Positions 42,736-50,455 of a DNA stretch of 64,000 nucleotides are shown one piece after another. Each line of letters begins with the position of its first letter. Position 1 is the stretch's first letter. Below the pieces are notes generated by a model, which was not told where the DNA came from, made no database searches, and saw only the letters and a program-made list of their open reading frames with translations. Location: assembly GCA_947493035.1 (NCBI GenBank), contig CANLOW010000001.1:806001-870000 (forward strand), read 5' to 3'. Position numbers and translations under genes: made by a program. This DNA is from an uncultured Aquimarina sp. (lineage in GTDB: Bacteria > Bacteroidota > Bacteroidia > Flavobacteriales > Flavobacteriaceae).

Positions 42736-44271
42736 TTAATGTTTGAAATGACGAGTGCCTGTCATTACCATCGCTACTCCATTTTCATTGCAATAATCAA
42801 CACTTAATTGGTCTTTGATAGATCCTCCAGGTTGAATTACAGCAGTGATTCCTGCTTTGTCAGCTAATTCTACACAGTCAGGAAATGGAAAAAAGGCATC
42901 ACTTGCCATTACCGCCCCTTTTAGGTCGAAGTTAAAAGCAGATGCTTTTTCAATAGAGTGCTTCAAAGCATCTACACGAGAAGTTTGTCCACAACCACTA
43001 GCTAATAATTGTCCGTCTTTAGCAAAAACAATAGTATTTGATTTTGTATGCTTACAGATTTTAGAAGCAAATAATAAGTCTTTTACCTCTTGAGCTGTTG
43101 GTGCTTTTTCCGTAGCAACTTTTAAATCACCTTCAGCATCTGTAATAAAATCTTTGTCTTGTACCAATAAACCATTTAAACAAGTACGTACTTGCTCAGT
43201 AGGTAATGCAACGTCATTTTGTACTAAAATGATACGATTTTTCTTCCCTTTTAAAATTTCTAAGGCATCAGCATCAAATGCAGGAGCAATAACTACTTCA
43301 CAGAACAATTTGTGAATTTCTTCTGCAGTAGCCGCATCGATTTTAGTGTTGCTAATTAAAACACCACCAAATGCAGAAATAGGATCACCAGCTAAGGCAT
43401 CTAAGTATGCTTGTTTTACGGTGTCGCGTTGTGCAAAACCACAGGCGTTATTATGTTTAAGGATAGCAAATGTTGGTGCTTCTCCTTTAAATTCTCCAAT
43501 TAAGTTTACAGCAGCGTCAACATCTAATAAGTTGTTGTACGAAAGCTCTTTTCCGTGAAGCTTGTCAAACATTCCTTCAAAATCACCAAAGAAAGTCCCT
43601 TTTTGATGAGGGTTTTCTCCGTAACGTAAGGTTTTGCCTTCTGTAATACTTGTTTTAAATACAACCTCTTCTTTTTCTTCAGCATTAAAGTAGTTAAAGA
43701 TAGTAGTATCGTAATGTGAAGAAACATTGAAAGACTTTGAAGCAAAACGTTTGCGGTCTTTTAATGAAATTTCTCCATTGTTAGCCGAAAGAATTTCTAA
43801 AAACTCAGCATAATCATTTACTGAAGATACACAGGTAACATCAGCGAAATTTTTAGCTGCAGCACGAATTAGAGAAATTCCACCAATATCAATTTTCTCG
43901 ATAATGTCTTGTTCGCTAGCGCCAGAAGCTACTGTTTTTTCAAAAGGATATAAATCTACAATTACTACATCAATTTGAGGGATTTCGTATTGTTCGATTT
44001 CTGCCTTATCGCTTTCAACATTTTGACGATTCAAAATTCCTCCAAAAACTTTTGGGTGTAAGGTTTTTACACGTCCACCAAGAATAGAAGGATAACTTGT
44101 AACATCTTCTACAGGTACAACATCAATGCCTAGGTCTTTGATGAATTTTTCTGTACCACCGGTAGAATAGATGGTTACTCCTAATTCATTCATTTTTCTA
44201 ACAATAGGTTCTAAACCATCTTTGCTGAAAACAGAAATTAAAGCCGATTTAACTTTTTTTGAATCGCTCAT
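42736..44271 (-). CDS. purH: Bifunctional AICAR formyltransferase/IMP cyclohydrolase
   Basis: 511 aa. The N-terminal MGS-like cyclohydrolase domain (about 1-200, STGGTEKFIKDLGI, GGRVKTLHPKVFGGIL) is followed by the formyltransferase domain with RYGENPHQKGTF and LKHNNACGFA. It does the last two steps of purine synthesis to IMP. Same strand as mreB but set apart by a long hairpin terminator; a promoter-like box lies upstream. Confidence 0.97.
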   Translation of the reverse strand: MSDSKKVKSALISVFSKDGLEPIVRKMNELGVTIYSTGGTEKFIKDLGIDVVPVEDVTSYPSILGGRVKTLHPKVFGGILNRQNVESDKAEIEQYEIPQIDVVIVDLYPFEKTVASGASEQDIIEKIDIGGISLIRAAAKNFADVTCVSSVNDYAEFLEILSANNGEISLKDRKRFASKSFNVSSHYDTTIFNYFNAEEKEEVVFKTSITEGKTLRYGENPHQKGTFFGDFEGMFDKLHGKELSYNNLLDVDAAVNLIGEFKGEAPTFAILKHNNACGFAQRDTVKQAYLDALAGDPISAFGGVLISNTKIDAATAEEIHKLFCEVVIAPAFDADALEILKGKKNRIILVQNDVALPTEQVRTCLNGLLVQDKDFITDAEGDLKVATEKAPTAQEVKDLLFASKICKHTKSNTIVFAKDGQLLASGCGQTSRVDALKHSIEKASAFNFDLKGAVMASDAFFPFPDCVELADKAGITAVIQPGGSIKDQLSVDYCNENGVAMVMTGTRHFKH

Positions 44272-44297
44272 AAATTGGGTGCTAGAATTAAAAAATG

Positions 44298-44305
44298 CAA
44301 AATTA
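44298..44305 (-). promoter_or_regulatory. purH: Candidate -7 box of purH
   Basis: Minus strand TAATTTTG, exact TAnnTTTG match followed by CA, 26 bases before the purH start codon. No clear TTTG at -33. Confidence 0.42.
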
Positions 44306-44455
44306 CATATTTGATCTTTAACATTGCATTAATAATTTTTTAATATTGAAATTGCGAATCCTAATTAAGGAATTTCTGAAAAAATGATAAGATTAGTCTA
44401 AATTAGAGAGTATTCTAAAAACGAATAAATATTTTAGCGGAACACATATATTATT

Positions 44456-44986
44456 ATGAAAAAGATATTGATATTATTAGCATTGGGAATGTTTGTATTT
44501 AGTTGCAAAAATGAGCCTAAACATAAAGTAGCGCCTGCTCAGGAAAATAATAAAGACTTAAATGTAACGAAGAAGACAACTGCAGCTAATTTTTCTAGTG
44601 GGGAAGCAACTCAATTATATCAAGATTACTTAACAGTGAAAGCTGCTTTAGTCAATACTGATATGGCTTCGGCAAAAAAAGCAGCAAGTAAACTAGCTAA
44701 AAATCTTGAAGGAAAAGAAGCTTATCAAAATGTACGTATGGTTGCTAGTTTGATAGCTGGTGCCAAGGATATCGAAAAGCAGCGTGAGTTTTTTGTAGGT
44801 CTTAATGAGCAAACAACTGTAGTACTAAAAGCTGCTTTAGATTCAGGAAAAATATATCAACAGTATTGTCCAATGGCTTTTGAAGGAAAAGGAGGGTATT
44901 GGTTATCGAATAGCAATGAGGTTCGTAATCCCTATTTTGGTGATGTAATGTTAGCTTGTGGAGAGGTAACTAAGGAGATTAACTAA
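44456..44986 (+). CDS. DUF3347 lipoprotein
   Basis: 176-aa lipoprotein: signal with lipobox FSC (Cys17, then KNEP), a helical DUF3347 domain (about 48-170) with LYQDYLTVKAALVNTDMASAKKAASKL and the ending YCPMAFEGKGGYWLSNSNEVRNPYFGDVMLACGEV. The cysteine/methionine-rich YCPMA and MLxCG parts are the family signature; the domain is found fused to CusB-type metal efflux proteins, so copper or other metal binding is plausible but not shown. Small conserved genes follow 12 bases on. Confidence 0.85.
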   Translation: MKKILILLALGMFVFSCKNEPKHKVAPAQENNKDLNVTKKTTAANFSSGEATQLYQDYLTVKAALVNTDMASAKKAASKLAKNLEGKEAYQNVRMVASLIAGAKDIEKQREFFVGLNEQTTVVLKAALDSGKIYQQYCPMAFEGKGGYWLSNSNEVRNPYFGDVMLACGEVTKEIN

Positions 44987-44998
44987 TTCGGTTAGGTT

Positions 44999-45217
44999 GT
45001 GAACACAGAAATTCGAGAGAAAATAATAGCCGTTTGTGAGGAGAAAATAAGTAAGAAAGGAGAAAATGTAGGGTTATCGTTTTATGCCTTTTTTGAAAAT
45101 AAAAATACTAATCCTAGTTTGTTAATGGAAGTTGCGACTTGGTGGATTATGACCCATAAATTGGATCATTTTGAGAAAGCATTAAAAATTAAAAAGATGA
45201 TTCGGCAGGGAGTTTAA
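44999..45217 (+). CDS. Small conserved protein (DUF6500-like)
   Basis: 72-aa soluble protein starting at GTG 44999: IREKIIAVCEEKISKKGENVGLSFYAFFENKNTNPSLLMEVATWWIMTHKLDHFEKA. It resembles a small uncharacterised family that I remember as DUF6500. It sits 12 bases after the DUF3347 gene and seven before the DUF2007 frame, so it is part of the same run. Function unknown. Confidence 0.65.
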   Translation: MNTEIREKIIAVCEEKISKKGENVGLSFYAFFENKNTNPSLLMEVATWWIMTHKLDHFEKALKIKKMIRQGV

Positions 45218-45248
45218 GAATTAATTGAAATTGCTAAAAAAACTAGTT

Positions 45249-45473
45249 ATGTCTCAGGAAGAATATACAAAGATATTTACAGGAAGCTTTATCGTAGTTG
45301 GAAAGATAAAAGCGTTGTTAGAAGAAAATGATATACATATTATTGTAAAAGATGAAAGTGAATCAGCTCGTTTAGCTGGTTTCGGAGCTTCCATCAAAGG
45401 CTTACAAGATGTTTATGTATTGAATAATCTAGCTTCAAAGGCATCGGAAATTATAGAATCTAATATTGGGTAA
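45249..45473 (+). CDS. DUF2007 (putative signal-transducing) protein
   Basis: 74 aa from the ATG at 45249 (a TTG eight codons upstream is open too). The pattern EEYTKIFTGSFIVVGKIKALLEENDIHIIVKDESESARLAGFG, ending with a helix after a VYVLNN strand, fits the DUF2007 fold, a small alpha-beta domain related to PII-like signal proteins in shape. An LD-carboxypeptidase gene starts 11 bases after. Role unknown. Confidence 0.78.
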   Translation: MSQEEYTKIFTGSFIVVGKIKALLEENDIHIIVKDESESARLAGFGASIKGLQDVYVLNNLASKASEIIESNIG

Positions 45474-45484
45474 GCCTTTTTGAA

Positions 45485-46390
45485 ATGATTCAACCTCCAT
45501 TTTTAGAAAAAGGTGACACGATTATTATTTTATCTACAGCTCGAAAAATAGATGAAAAGGAACTTGATATTGCAAAAACCTTTTTAGAAGAGCAAGGATA
45601 TCAAGTAGTCTTTGGTAAAAGTATTGGTATAGAACACCACCAATTTGCTGGAACAGATATCGAAAGAGCTCAGGATTTTCAAGAAGCCCTAGAAGACCAC
45701 AATATAAAAGCGATTTGGTGTGCTAGAGGAGGTTACGGAACGGTTAGAATTGTAGATCTTATTGATTTCAGTGTTTTACAGAATAATCCTAAATGGATTA
45801 TAGGATATTCCGATATTACAGTATTGCATAGTACCTTACATCGTTTCGGAGTTAACTCTATACACGGGCCGATGGCTTTTGATATTAATAAGTGTACTGC
45901 GGAGGTGCAACATAATTTCTACGATCTTCTAAAAGGGAATTTACCATTCTTAACATTTCAAACAACTCATCATAATAAATTAGGAGTAGCCAAAGGGGAA
46001 GCAATCGGGGGTAATCTATCCGTAATTTATAGCCTTTGTGGTTCGCCCGAAGCCATGGATGCAAAAGGGAAAATACTTTTTCTGGAAGACCTAGATGAGT
46101 ATTTGTATCATATTGATCGAATGGTGCAAAACCTAAAACGCAACGGTTACCTAGAGCATCTAGCAGGAATGGTAGTAGGAGGAATGACGCATATGCACGA
46201 TAACAATATTCCCTTCGGATATACGGCAGAAGAAATTATCCTTGAAGCCACAAAAGACTATGATTATCCAGTAGTCTTTAACGCTCCATTTGGTCATATA
46301 AAAGAAAATCAACCTATAGTTTTGGGACAAACTTATTATTTAGAAGCTACTGAAGAAAAAGTAATAATAAAGACTGATAGTCATAGCTGA
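45485..46390 (+). CDS. LD-carboxypeptidase (peptidase S66)
   Basis: 301-aa S66 family enzyme, which trims the tetrapeptide of murein to a tripeptide during recycling. Catalytic Ser109 lies in WIIGYSDIT, the glutamate in FLEDLDEYLYHIDRM and the histidine in NAPFGHIKEN. The early WCARGGYGTVRIVDLIDF segment is also typical. It is followed at 11 bases by the YraN gene. Confidence 0.92.
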   Translation: MIQPPFLEKGDTIIILSTARKIDEKELDIAKTFLEEQGYQVVFGKSIGIEHHQFAGTDIERAQDFQEALEDHNIKAIWCARGGYGTVRIVDLIDFSVLQNNPKWIIGYSDITVLHSTLHRFGVNSIHGPMAFDINKCTAEVQHNFYDLLKGNLPFLTFQTTHHNKLGVAKGEAIGGNLSVIYSLCGSPEAMDAKGKILFLEDLDEYLYHIDRMVQNLKRNGYLEHLAGMVVGGMTHMHDNNIPFGYTAEEIILEATKDYDYPVVFNAPFGHIKENQPIVLGQTYYLEATEEKVIIKTDSHS

Positions 46391-46401
46391 TACCTTAAAA
46401 T

Positions 46402-46761
46402 ATGGCTCAACACAATCAATTAGGAAAAGAAGGAGAAAAAGCCGCTTGTGATTATTTAATCCAGAAAGGATATACCATTTTAGAGCGCAATTATCGTTTT
46501 CATCGTAACGAAGTTGATATCATAGCTACTTTTAATGATGAATTGATTGCCGTAGAAGTAAAATCTAGAAGTAGTGCTTTTTTTGGAAATCCAGAAGAGT
46601 TTATAAAGTCTACACAAATTCAAACTATTGTAAAAGCAGTAGACGCTTATATTCAACAGCGCGACTTGGATATAGAAGTGCGATTTGATGTAATTAGTGT
46701 TACAAAAATTAAAGGCGAATTAGATATTAACCATATAGAGAATGCTTTTTATAGCTTTTAA
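46402..46761 (+). CDS. YraN-family (UPF0102) nuclease-fold protein
   Basis: 119 aa. The GKEGEKAACDYLIQKGYTILERNYRFHRNEVDIIA start and the LIAVEVKSRSS segment form the PD-(D/E)XK-like core with D, E and K in place. Proteins of this family are widespread, resemble Holliday-junction resolvases, and have no firmly settled role. Last gene of the run beginning at 44456. Confidence 0.92.
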   Translation: MAQHNQLGKEGEKAACDYLIQKGYTILERNYRFHRNEVDIIATFNDELIAVEVKSRSSAFFGNPEEFIKSTQIQTIVKAVDAYIQQRDLDIEVRFDVISVTKIKGELDINHIENAFYSF

Positions 46762-46932
46762 TCTATAAGAATTGCTTTTTGTAGATTTTTTGAATTGAAA
46801 AAATAGTTCAATCGTTATAGTGCTTGAAAAAAGTTGATTTTTGTTCCCGTTGAGAAAAAAATATATTTATAGTATATAAAAATATTGAAGCAGTTTTTCA
46901 TAGTTGCTGTTTCATAGTTTTGGGGCTTGTCT

Positions 46933-46963
46933 AAAAGAGTTAAGTATTTACTTAGCTCTTTTT
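46933..46963 (+). terminator. Intrinsic terminator downstream of the YraN gene
   Basis: 11-bp stem AAGAGTTAAGT/ACTTAGCTCTT (one G-T pair, extendable by A-T pairs), ATTT loop and a T tail. It lies 170 bases after the YraN stop, so the stretch between could be a long 3' end or a small RNA. Confidence 0.75.
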
Positions 46964-47022
46964 GCATTTATAAGTATAAAAAATAACAGTAACTTTATTT
47001 TATAATATAAACCTAAATTATC

Positions 47023-47232
47023 ATGAAAAAATTAGTAATGTTTTGCTTTTCAGTTCTTTGCACTTTGTTTTTGAGCTGTGGAGATAAGAAAAAGAAAGAG
47101 GCAGATCAGGTAGTAGAGAAGACACAAATAGAAGTAGAAAAGATCGAAGAGTCTTTAGAAAAGATTGCAAAAGAAGTTGAAATGAAGTCAAAGGAGCTTG
47201 ATAGTGCTCTTGATGCTTTGGATGACTTATAA
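47023..47232 (+). CDS. Small coiled-coil lipoprotein
   Basis: 69-aa lipoprotein. Signal peptide with lipobox LSC (Cys19, then GDKKKKE), then a single continuous charged helix (about 27-69) with heptad spacing: VVEKTQIEVEKIEESLEKIAKEVEMKSKELDSALDALDDL. In size and layout it resembles Lpp-like envelope spacers, though it lacks the C-terminal Lys-Arg of Lpp. It is followed after 47 bases by a Lys/Glu-rich secreted coiled-coil gene, a likely partner. Confidence 0.75.
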   Translation: MKKLVMFCFSVLCTLFLSCGDKKKKEADQVVEKTQIEVEKIEESLEKIAKEVEMKSKELDSALDALDDL

Positions 47233-47279
47233 AGGTAAAGTCTAATTTAAATTCTTTTTATAATCTTAAAAAATATATC

Positions 47280-47951
47280 ATGAAAAATATCATTCTATCC
47301 ATAGCGCTTTTTATCGGGTTTTCTACTGTAGCTACAGCTCAAGGAAAATCAGCAGAAGCGAAATTAAAAAAAGAACAAAAGGCAATAGAGCGTGAAGCTA
47401 AAAAAGCCGAAAAGCATCTTGATAAAAAAGAGCATAAAATAAAAGAAAAGGCTCTAGAGAAGAAAGGTGTAGTAGAAAAAAATGTTAAAGAGAAAAAGGA
47501 TAAAGCTTTAGAGAAAGCTGAAAAAGCTAAAGAGAAATTAAACGACAAAGTTTCAAAAGGAAAAGATGTTGAAGATGGATTAAAAGAAGCAAAAGTAAAA
47601 GCTGAAAAGAAACAAGGATATGTAAAAGGAAGTGGTTTAACAGGGCGTGAATATGGTCAGCAAAGGGCTGAAGCAGCTAGAAATAAACTAAAGGAAGAAA
47701 AGAAAGTGCTTTCCGAAGAGGAAAATCATATTGCAAAAGGAAAAGATAAAATTAAGGCTGCGAAGGAACGCCTTGAAAAGATAAAATCTAAAAAAGGAAA
47801 GGATGCTCCATCAGTGGAAGAAATTAATAAAAAAGAAGAAGCGATCCGAAAAGCAGAAGAAAAATTAAATGAGCTTGATAAGACTATAAAGCAAGGAAAG
47901 GAACGATTAAAGAAGAATGAAGAGAAATTGAAAGGGATCGGAATAGAATAA
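47280..47951 (+). CDS. Secreted Lys/Glu-rich coiled-coil protein
   Basis: 223 aa. Signal peptide (1-20, ending ATAQ) and then about 200 residues made almost wholly of K, E, A and L in long helical repeats (EKAEKAKEKLNDKVSK, KEEKKVLSEEENHIAKG). A short break with KGSGLTGREYGQQRAEAARNKL around 115-140 is the only varied part. It is expected to be a long periplasmic helix. Low complexity prevents family assignment. Downstream of the small lipoprotein and followed by a terminator. Confidence 0.75.
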   Translation: MKNIILSIALFIGFSTVATAQGKSAEAKLKKEQKAIEREAKKAEKHLDKKEHKIKEKALEKKGVVEKNVKEKKDKALEKAEKAKEKLNDKVSKGKDVEDGLKEAKVKAEKKQGYVKGSGLTGREYGQQRAEAARNKLKEEKKVLSEEENHIAKGKDKIKAAKERLEKIKSKKGKDAPSVEEINKKEEAIRKAEEKLNELDKTIKQGKERLKKNEEKLKGIGIE

Positions 47952-47998
47952 ATTTAGACAGACACTATCCCGTAAAGTGTGTTATTTTAAAATATAGA

Positions 47999-48029
47999 GG
48001 GTTTGGCTTTTTTAAGTTAAACCCTTTTT
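47999..48029 (+). terminator. Intrinsic terminator
   Basis: 11-bp stem GGGTTTGGCTT/AAGTTAAACCC (two G-T pairs) with a TTTT loop and five T, 47 bases after the coiled-coil gene. Confidence 0.87.
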
Positions 48030-48107
48030 CATTTATAGGTGTCTCTAGTCCCGTAAATTTATTCGGATCAAACTGAAAACTTGTGGGATATTGTGTTCAC
48101 TTTGTAT

Positions 48108-48150
48108 GTCACTCCACGAATTTTGAAAAAATTGTAGTGGAGTCTCCTTC
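48108..48150 (+). repeat. REP-like palindrome, copy 5 (long-loop form)
   Basis: GTCA, arms CTCCAC and GTGGAG around a 19-base partly self-pairing loop, then TCTCCTTC. AAAACTTGTGGGATA lies about 17 bases upstream, like the flanks of copies 3 and 6. Confidence 0.6.
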
Positions 48151-48199
48151 TCTAGGAATTGTAAATCCATTATTTTAAATTGAAAATATCATATTTAGC

Positions 48200-48229
48200 T
48201 GAGGAGATTTCCACCTCCACGGAAATGAC
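48200..48229 (-). repeat. REP-like palindrome, copy 6 (inverted)
   Basis: On the minus strand: GTCA, hairpin TTTCC/GGAAA around GTGGAGGT, then TCTCCTCA. The head GTTACCGTCATT and the tail AATCTCCTCA are shared with copy 1 at 28.4 kb. Confidence 0.72.
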
Positions 48230-48328
48230 GGTAACAGTGTTTATCCACAACTTTTCGAGTTGATCCATTTATTCATGAGCTGGGATCTATTTAAAATATA
48301 GAGAATGGGGTGTGAACAAATCTTTGGT

Positions 48329-49252
48329 TTAAGGATTAAAAGGCGAGAAATCTTCAAACTGCCAATTCCCATAGTGTTGGTTTTCTCTTCGAATCCATGC
48401 TTCAATTTCGAATGTCCAAAACCGTCCAGTATCACCAGATGCTTCTAGATCTCCTTCGCTGTCTTGATAAAAAAGTATAGAAGCTTTTCCATTGAGTTGT
48501 AACGTGCTATTATTCTCAAAATCTATAAATAAAAATCCTGCATTAGAATGTTCGACAAAATTACCCAGTGTGTTATACATATTGTTCCCCGCATAATCAG
48601 GAATTTTTAATGTGTTATTATCTATGAATTTCACAAAACCTTTATTCCCTCCTCGGTGAGAAGCATCGAGGTGATTTTTTTTATTTGAGCTTCCAACGAA
48701 AAAAGTATCAGCATTAATGATAATATTGCTTTCAGCTGTTGTTAACTGTGAGCCTCTGTATTCACTTATTTTGCTTTTAGTTGAAACACCTTCAGGCTGA
48801 TTTAATACTCTTCGTTGAATGTATTTAGGACAATTGCCGTAGGCTTGCCCTACAGCTATGGTTATCTGGTTTTCATTGTCCCAGCTTAATGTTCCGTTTA
48901 CTCGGAACCTTCTACGAGTTCCTAGCTCCATAAAAAGCATCCCGATATTTAGATTCTGTTTGATGTTATTAAAAAAGAGTGCATCTTTTGAACTAATAAT
49001 TTTCGAAGTATTCAAACGAATGGTAGCTGTATCAATAATTTCGACACAGTTACCCGAACACACTAACAATGAAATCCAAACGCTATTATTCTCATCAAGG
49101 CTACTGATGTATACCATTGATTGATTACTAATAAATTGTTGTGCAATAGGCATCAATTCATTAGAAATACCTCGTTCTAAACGATTCGCTAAATGATCTA
49201 CACCAATCATTTTTTGAATGAATAATTCTCCTTGATGAAATGTTGTTTCCAT
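48329..49252 (-). CDS. Pyridoxamine 5'-phosphate oxidase-like FMN-binding protein
   Basis: 307 aa. It has the split-barrel flavoprotein pattern in two parts: VYISSLDENNSVWISLLV with IGMLFMELGTRRRFRVNGTLSW and AYGNCPKYIQRR, then a second barrel-like half with DTFFVGSSN, NMYNTLGNFVEHSNAGFLFIDFENNSTLQLNGKASILF. Such double-barrel proteins are related to pyridoxamine oxidase and F420/FMN reductases rather than true PNPOx. It is the last gene of a TetR-DsrE unit, so it may act on a redox or electrophile signal. Reaction unknown. Confidence 0.82.
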   Translation of the reverse strand: METTFHQGELFIQKMIGVDHLANRLERGISNELMPIAQQFISNQSMVYISSLDENNSVWISLLVCSGNCVEIIDTATIRLNTSKIISSKDALFFNNIKQNLNIGMLFMELGTRRRFRVNGTLSWDNENQITIAVGQAYGNCPKYIQRRVLNQPEGVSTKSKISEYRGSQLTTAESNIIINADTFFVGSSNKKNHLDASHRGGNKGFVKFIDNNTLKIPDYAGNNMYNTLGNFVEHSNAGFLFIDFENNSTLQLNGKASILFYQDSEGDLEASGDTGRFWTFEIEAWIRRENQHYGNWQFEDFSPFNP

Positions 49253-49343
49253 GATTATAATATTGCGTAAGTATTTATCTGTAACTCCTTATTTGACAAG
49301 GAATTTTATTGCAGATTATATTTTTAAGAGAATTAATATGTTT

Positions 49344-49709
49344 TTAAAAAACAACAACTCCAAAACCTTCTGACTGTAGTTGGCTGATAGATGGCAATCC
49401 AGCTTCATTAGGTAATGAGTTTCCTTTTAAAAGGTCGACACCAGACGGTTCTGCATTCCATAGAGCGGAGCATGAAGCAGAGGCGCCAACAATGTTTTTT
49501 TCTACTTTTTTGTAAAGTTTATGTGCCATATGGTCTTCCTTTTCTAAAATTGAGGGCCATCGCGTTCCAGTTCCTTGAAAAATAATTTTCACTTGATTTC
49601 CTGCTTGGTCAGCATCATGGGCAGCAACTAATCCGTTTAAGGCTTTTCCGATAGATTCTTCATTACCCGACTTTGGGTCTGACATGATAATAATGGCTGT
49701 TTTACTCAT
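49344..49709 (-). CDS. DsrE-family sulfur-relay-like protein
   Basis: 121 aa with the DsrE/DsrF alpha-beta fold: KTAIIIMSDPKSGNEESIGKALNGLVAAHDADQAGNQVKIIFQGTGTRW and a single central cysteine pair region ASASCSALWNAEP. Members carry persulfides or act as small-molecule-binding subunits. Its start overlaps the end of the TetR gene by eight bases. The ligand cannot be told; the context suggests a thiol or redox role. Confidence 0.82.
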   Translation of the reverse strand: MSKTAIIIMSDPKSGNEESIGKALNGLVAAHDADQAGNQVKIIFQGTGTRWPSILEKEDHMAHKLYKKVEKNIVGASASCSALWNAEPSGVDLLKGNSLPNEAGLPSISQLQSEGFGVVVF

Positions 49710-50262
49710 AACGATATAAATTTTTAATGGTTTCTAAAGCATTTTGAAATGGAGTAGGCGTATCAGTAGCTCGACTGACGACAATACCTCCTTGGATTAA
49801 GACTAATGTTTGTTCGGAAATACTTTTGGCTTTTTCATCTGTAAATCCAAAGTCTTTACCAAGGGTATGGAAAGCATTGAACCATAATTGAGTATTGACT
49901 TTTAATCCTTCTTTAAATTTTGAGTGATTGGTGTCCAATACGATGCTTCCTAAAAGACAGTTTTCTTCTCCATTTCTGTAAAAAAGAGAGAGGTTTTTCA
50001 CTACTTGTGATAAACGTGCTTTGGGAGTAGCTTCAGGATTCGTTAAGACATTATAAATACTTTTTTTCGTTTGCTCATTCATAAAAGCAATGGTTGTTTG
50101 AGCAATTTGCTCTTTCCCTTGAGGAAAATGGTGGTATAAAGATGCTTTCTTTAATCCTGCTGCTTCAGCCAAGTCATTTAAGCTTACTCCTGCATAGCCA
50201 TTATTTCTAAAGGCTTGAAATAGCGGAAGTATTAACTCCTTTTTATAATGTTGTAATTCCAT
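49702..50262 (-). CDS. TetR/AcrR-family repressor
   Basis: 186 aa. The N-terminal helix-turn-helix (about 22-45, GVSLNDLAEAAGLKKASLYHHFPQGKEQI) is typical; the rest is a helical ligand domain resembling the YxaF/LmrA branch (C-terminal TetR_C-like SLFYRNGEENCLLGSIVLD with a cysteine). It is the first gene of a three-gene unit with DsrE and a flavoprotein. A near-perfect palindrome five bases upstream of its ATG suggests autorepression. Confidence 0.9.
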   Translation of the reverse strand: MELQHYKKELILPLFQAFRNNGYAGVSLNDLAEAAGLKKASLYHHFPQGKEQIAQTTIAFMNEQTKKSIYNVLTNPEATPKARLSQVVKNLSLFYRNGEENCLLGSIVLDTNHSKFKEGLKVNTQLWFNAFHTLGKDFGFTDEKAKSISEQTLVLIQGGIVVSRATDTPTPFQNALETIKNLYRYE

Positions 50263-50267
50263 AAACT

Positions 50268-50281
50268 ACCGAACGTTTGGT
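50268..50281. promoter_or_regulatory. Candidate TetR operator
   Basis: ACCGAACGTTTGGT, a 14-base palindrome with one unmatched pair, five bases upstream of the TetR start codon. A further GGTT repeat (TTGGTTTGAC) follows. Size and place fit a TetR operator. Confidence 0.5.
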
Positions 50282-50455
50282 TGGTTTGACGTACAATACA
50301 TTTTATGATTACAAGGAAGTAGTGTTTTTGTGAAATTTTTAAGAGTTAGATTTTCGGGAGACTAGTCTTTGTGGTACTATGAAGTAAATATCTATTTCAA
50401 TACACAGTAATGCATAAAGTACTTTCAAAACAATTCATTTTAGTACCTTCCAACT

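Larger units (their letters stand above)
47952..48328. other. Intergenic region with terminator, REP-like pair and DnaA-box-like motif
   Basis: 377 bases without a credible gene. In order: terminator (47999-48029), REP-like copy 5 (48108-48150), inverted copy 6 (48200-48229), and a TTATCCACA consensus DnaA-box match (48241-48249). The rest is AT-rich. Confidence 0.6.

Noticed and set aside
48241..48249. TTATCCACA as part of a replication origin
   Set aside because: Only one box, no cluster, no AT-rich unwinding element, and no dnaA, dnaN or gidA nearby. It is better explained as part of the REP-like flank.
48241..48435. Second minus-strand frame over the end of the flavoprotein gene
   Set aside because: It overlaps the C-terminal codons of the flavoprotein in another frame and contains no recognisable protein features.
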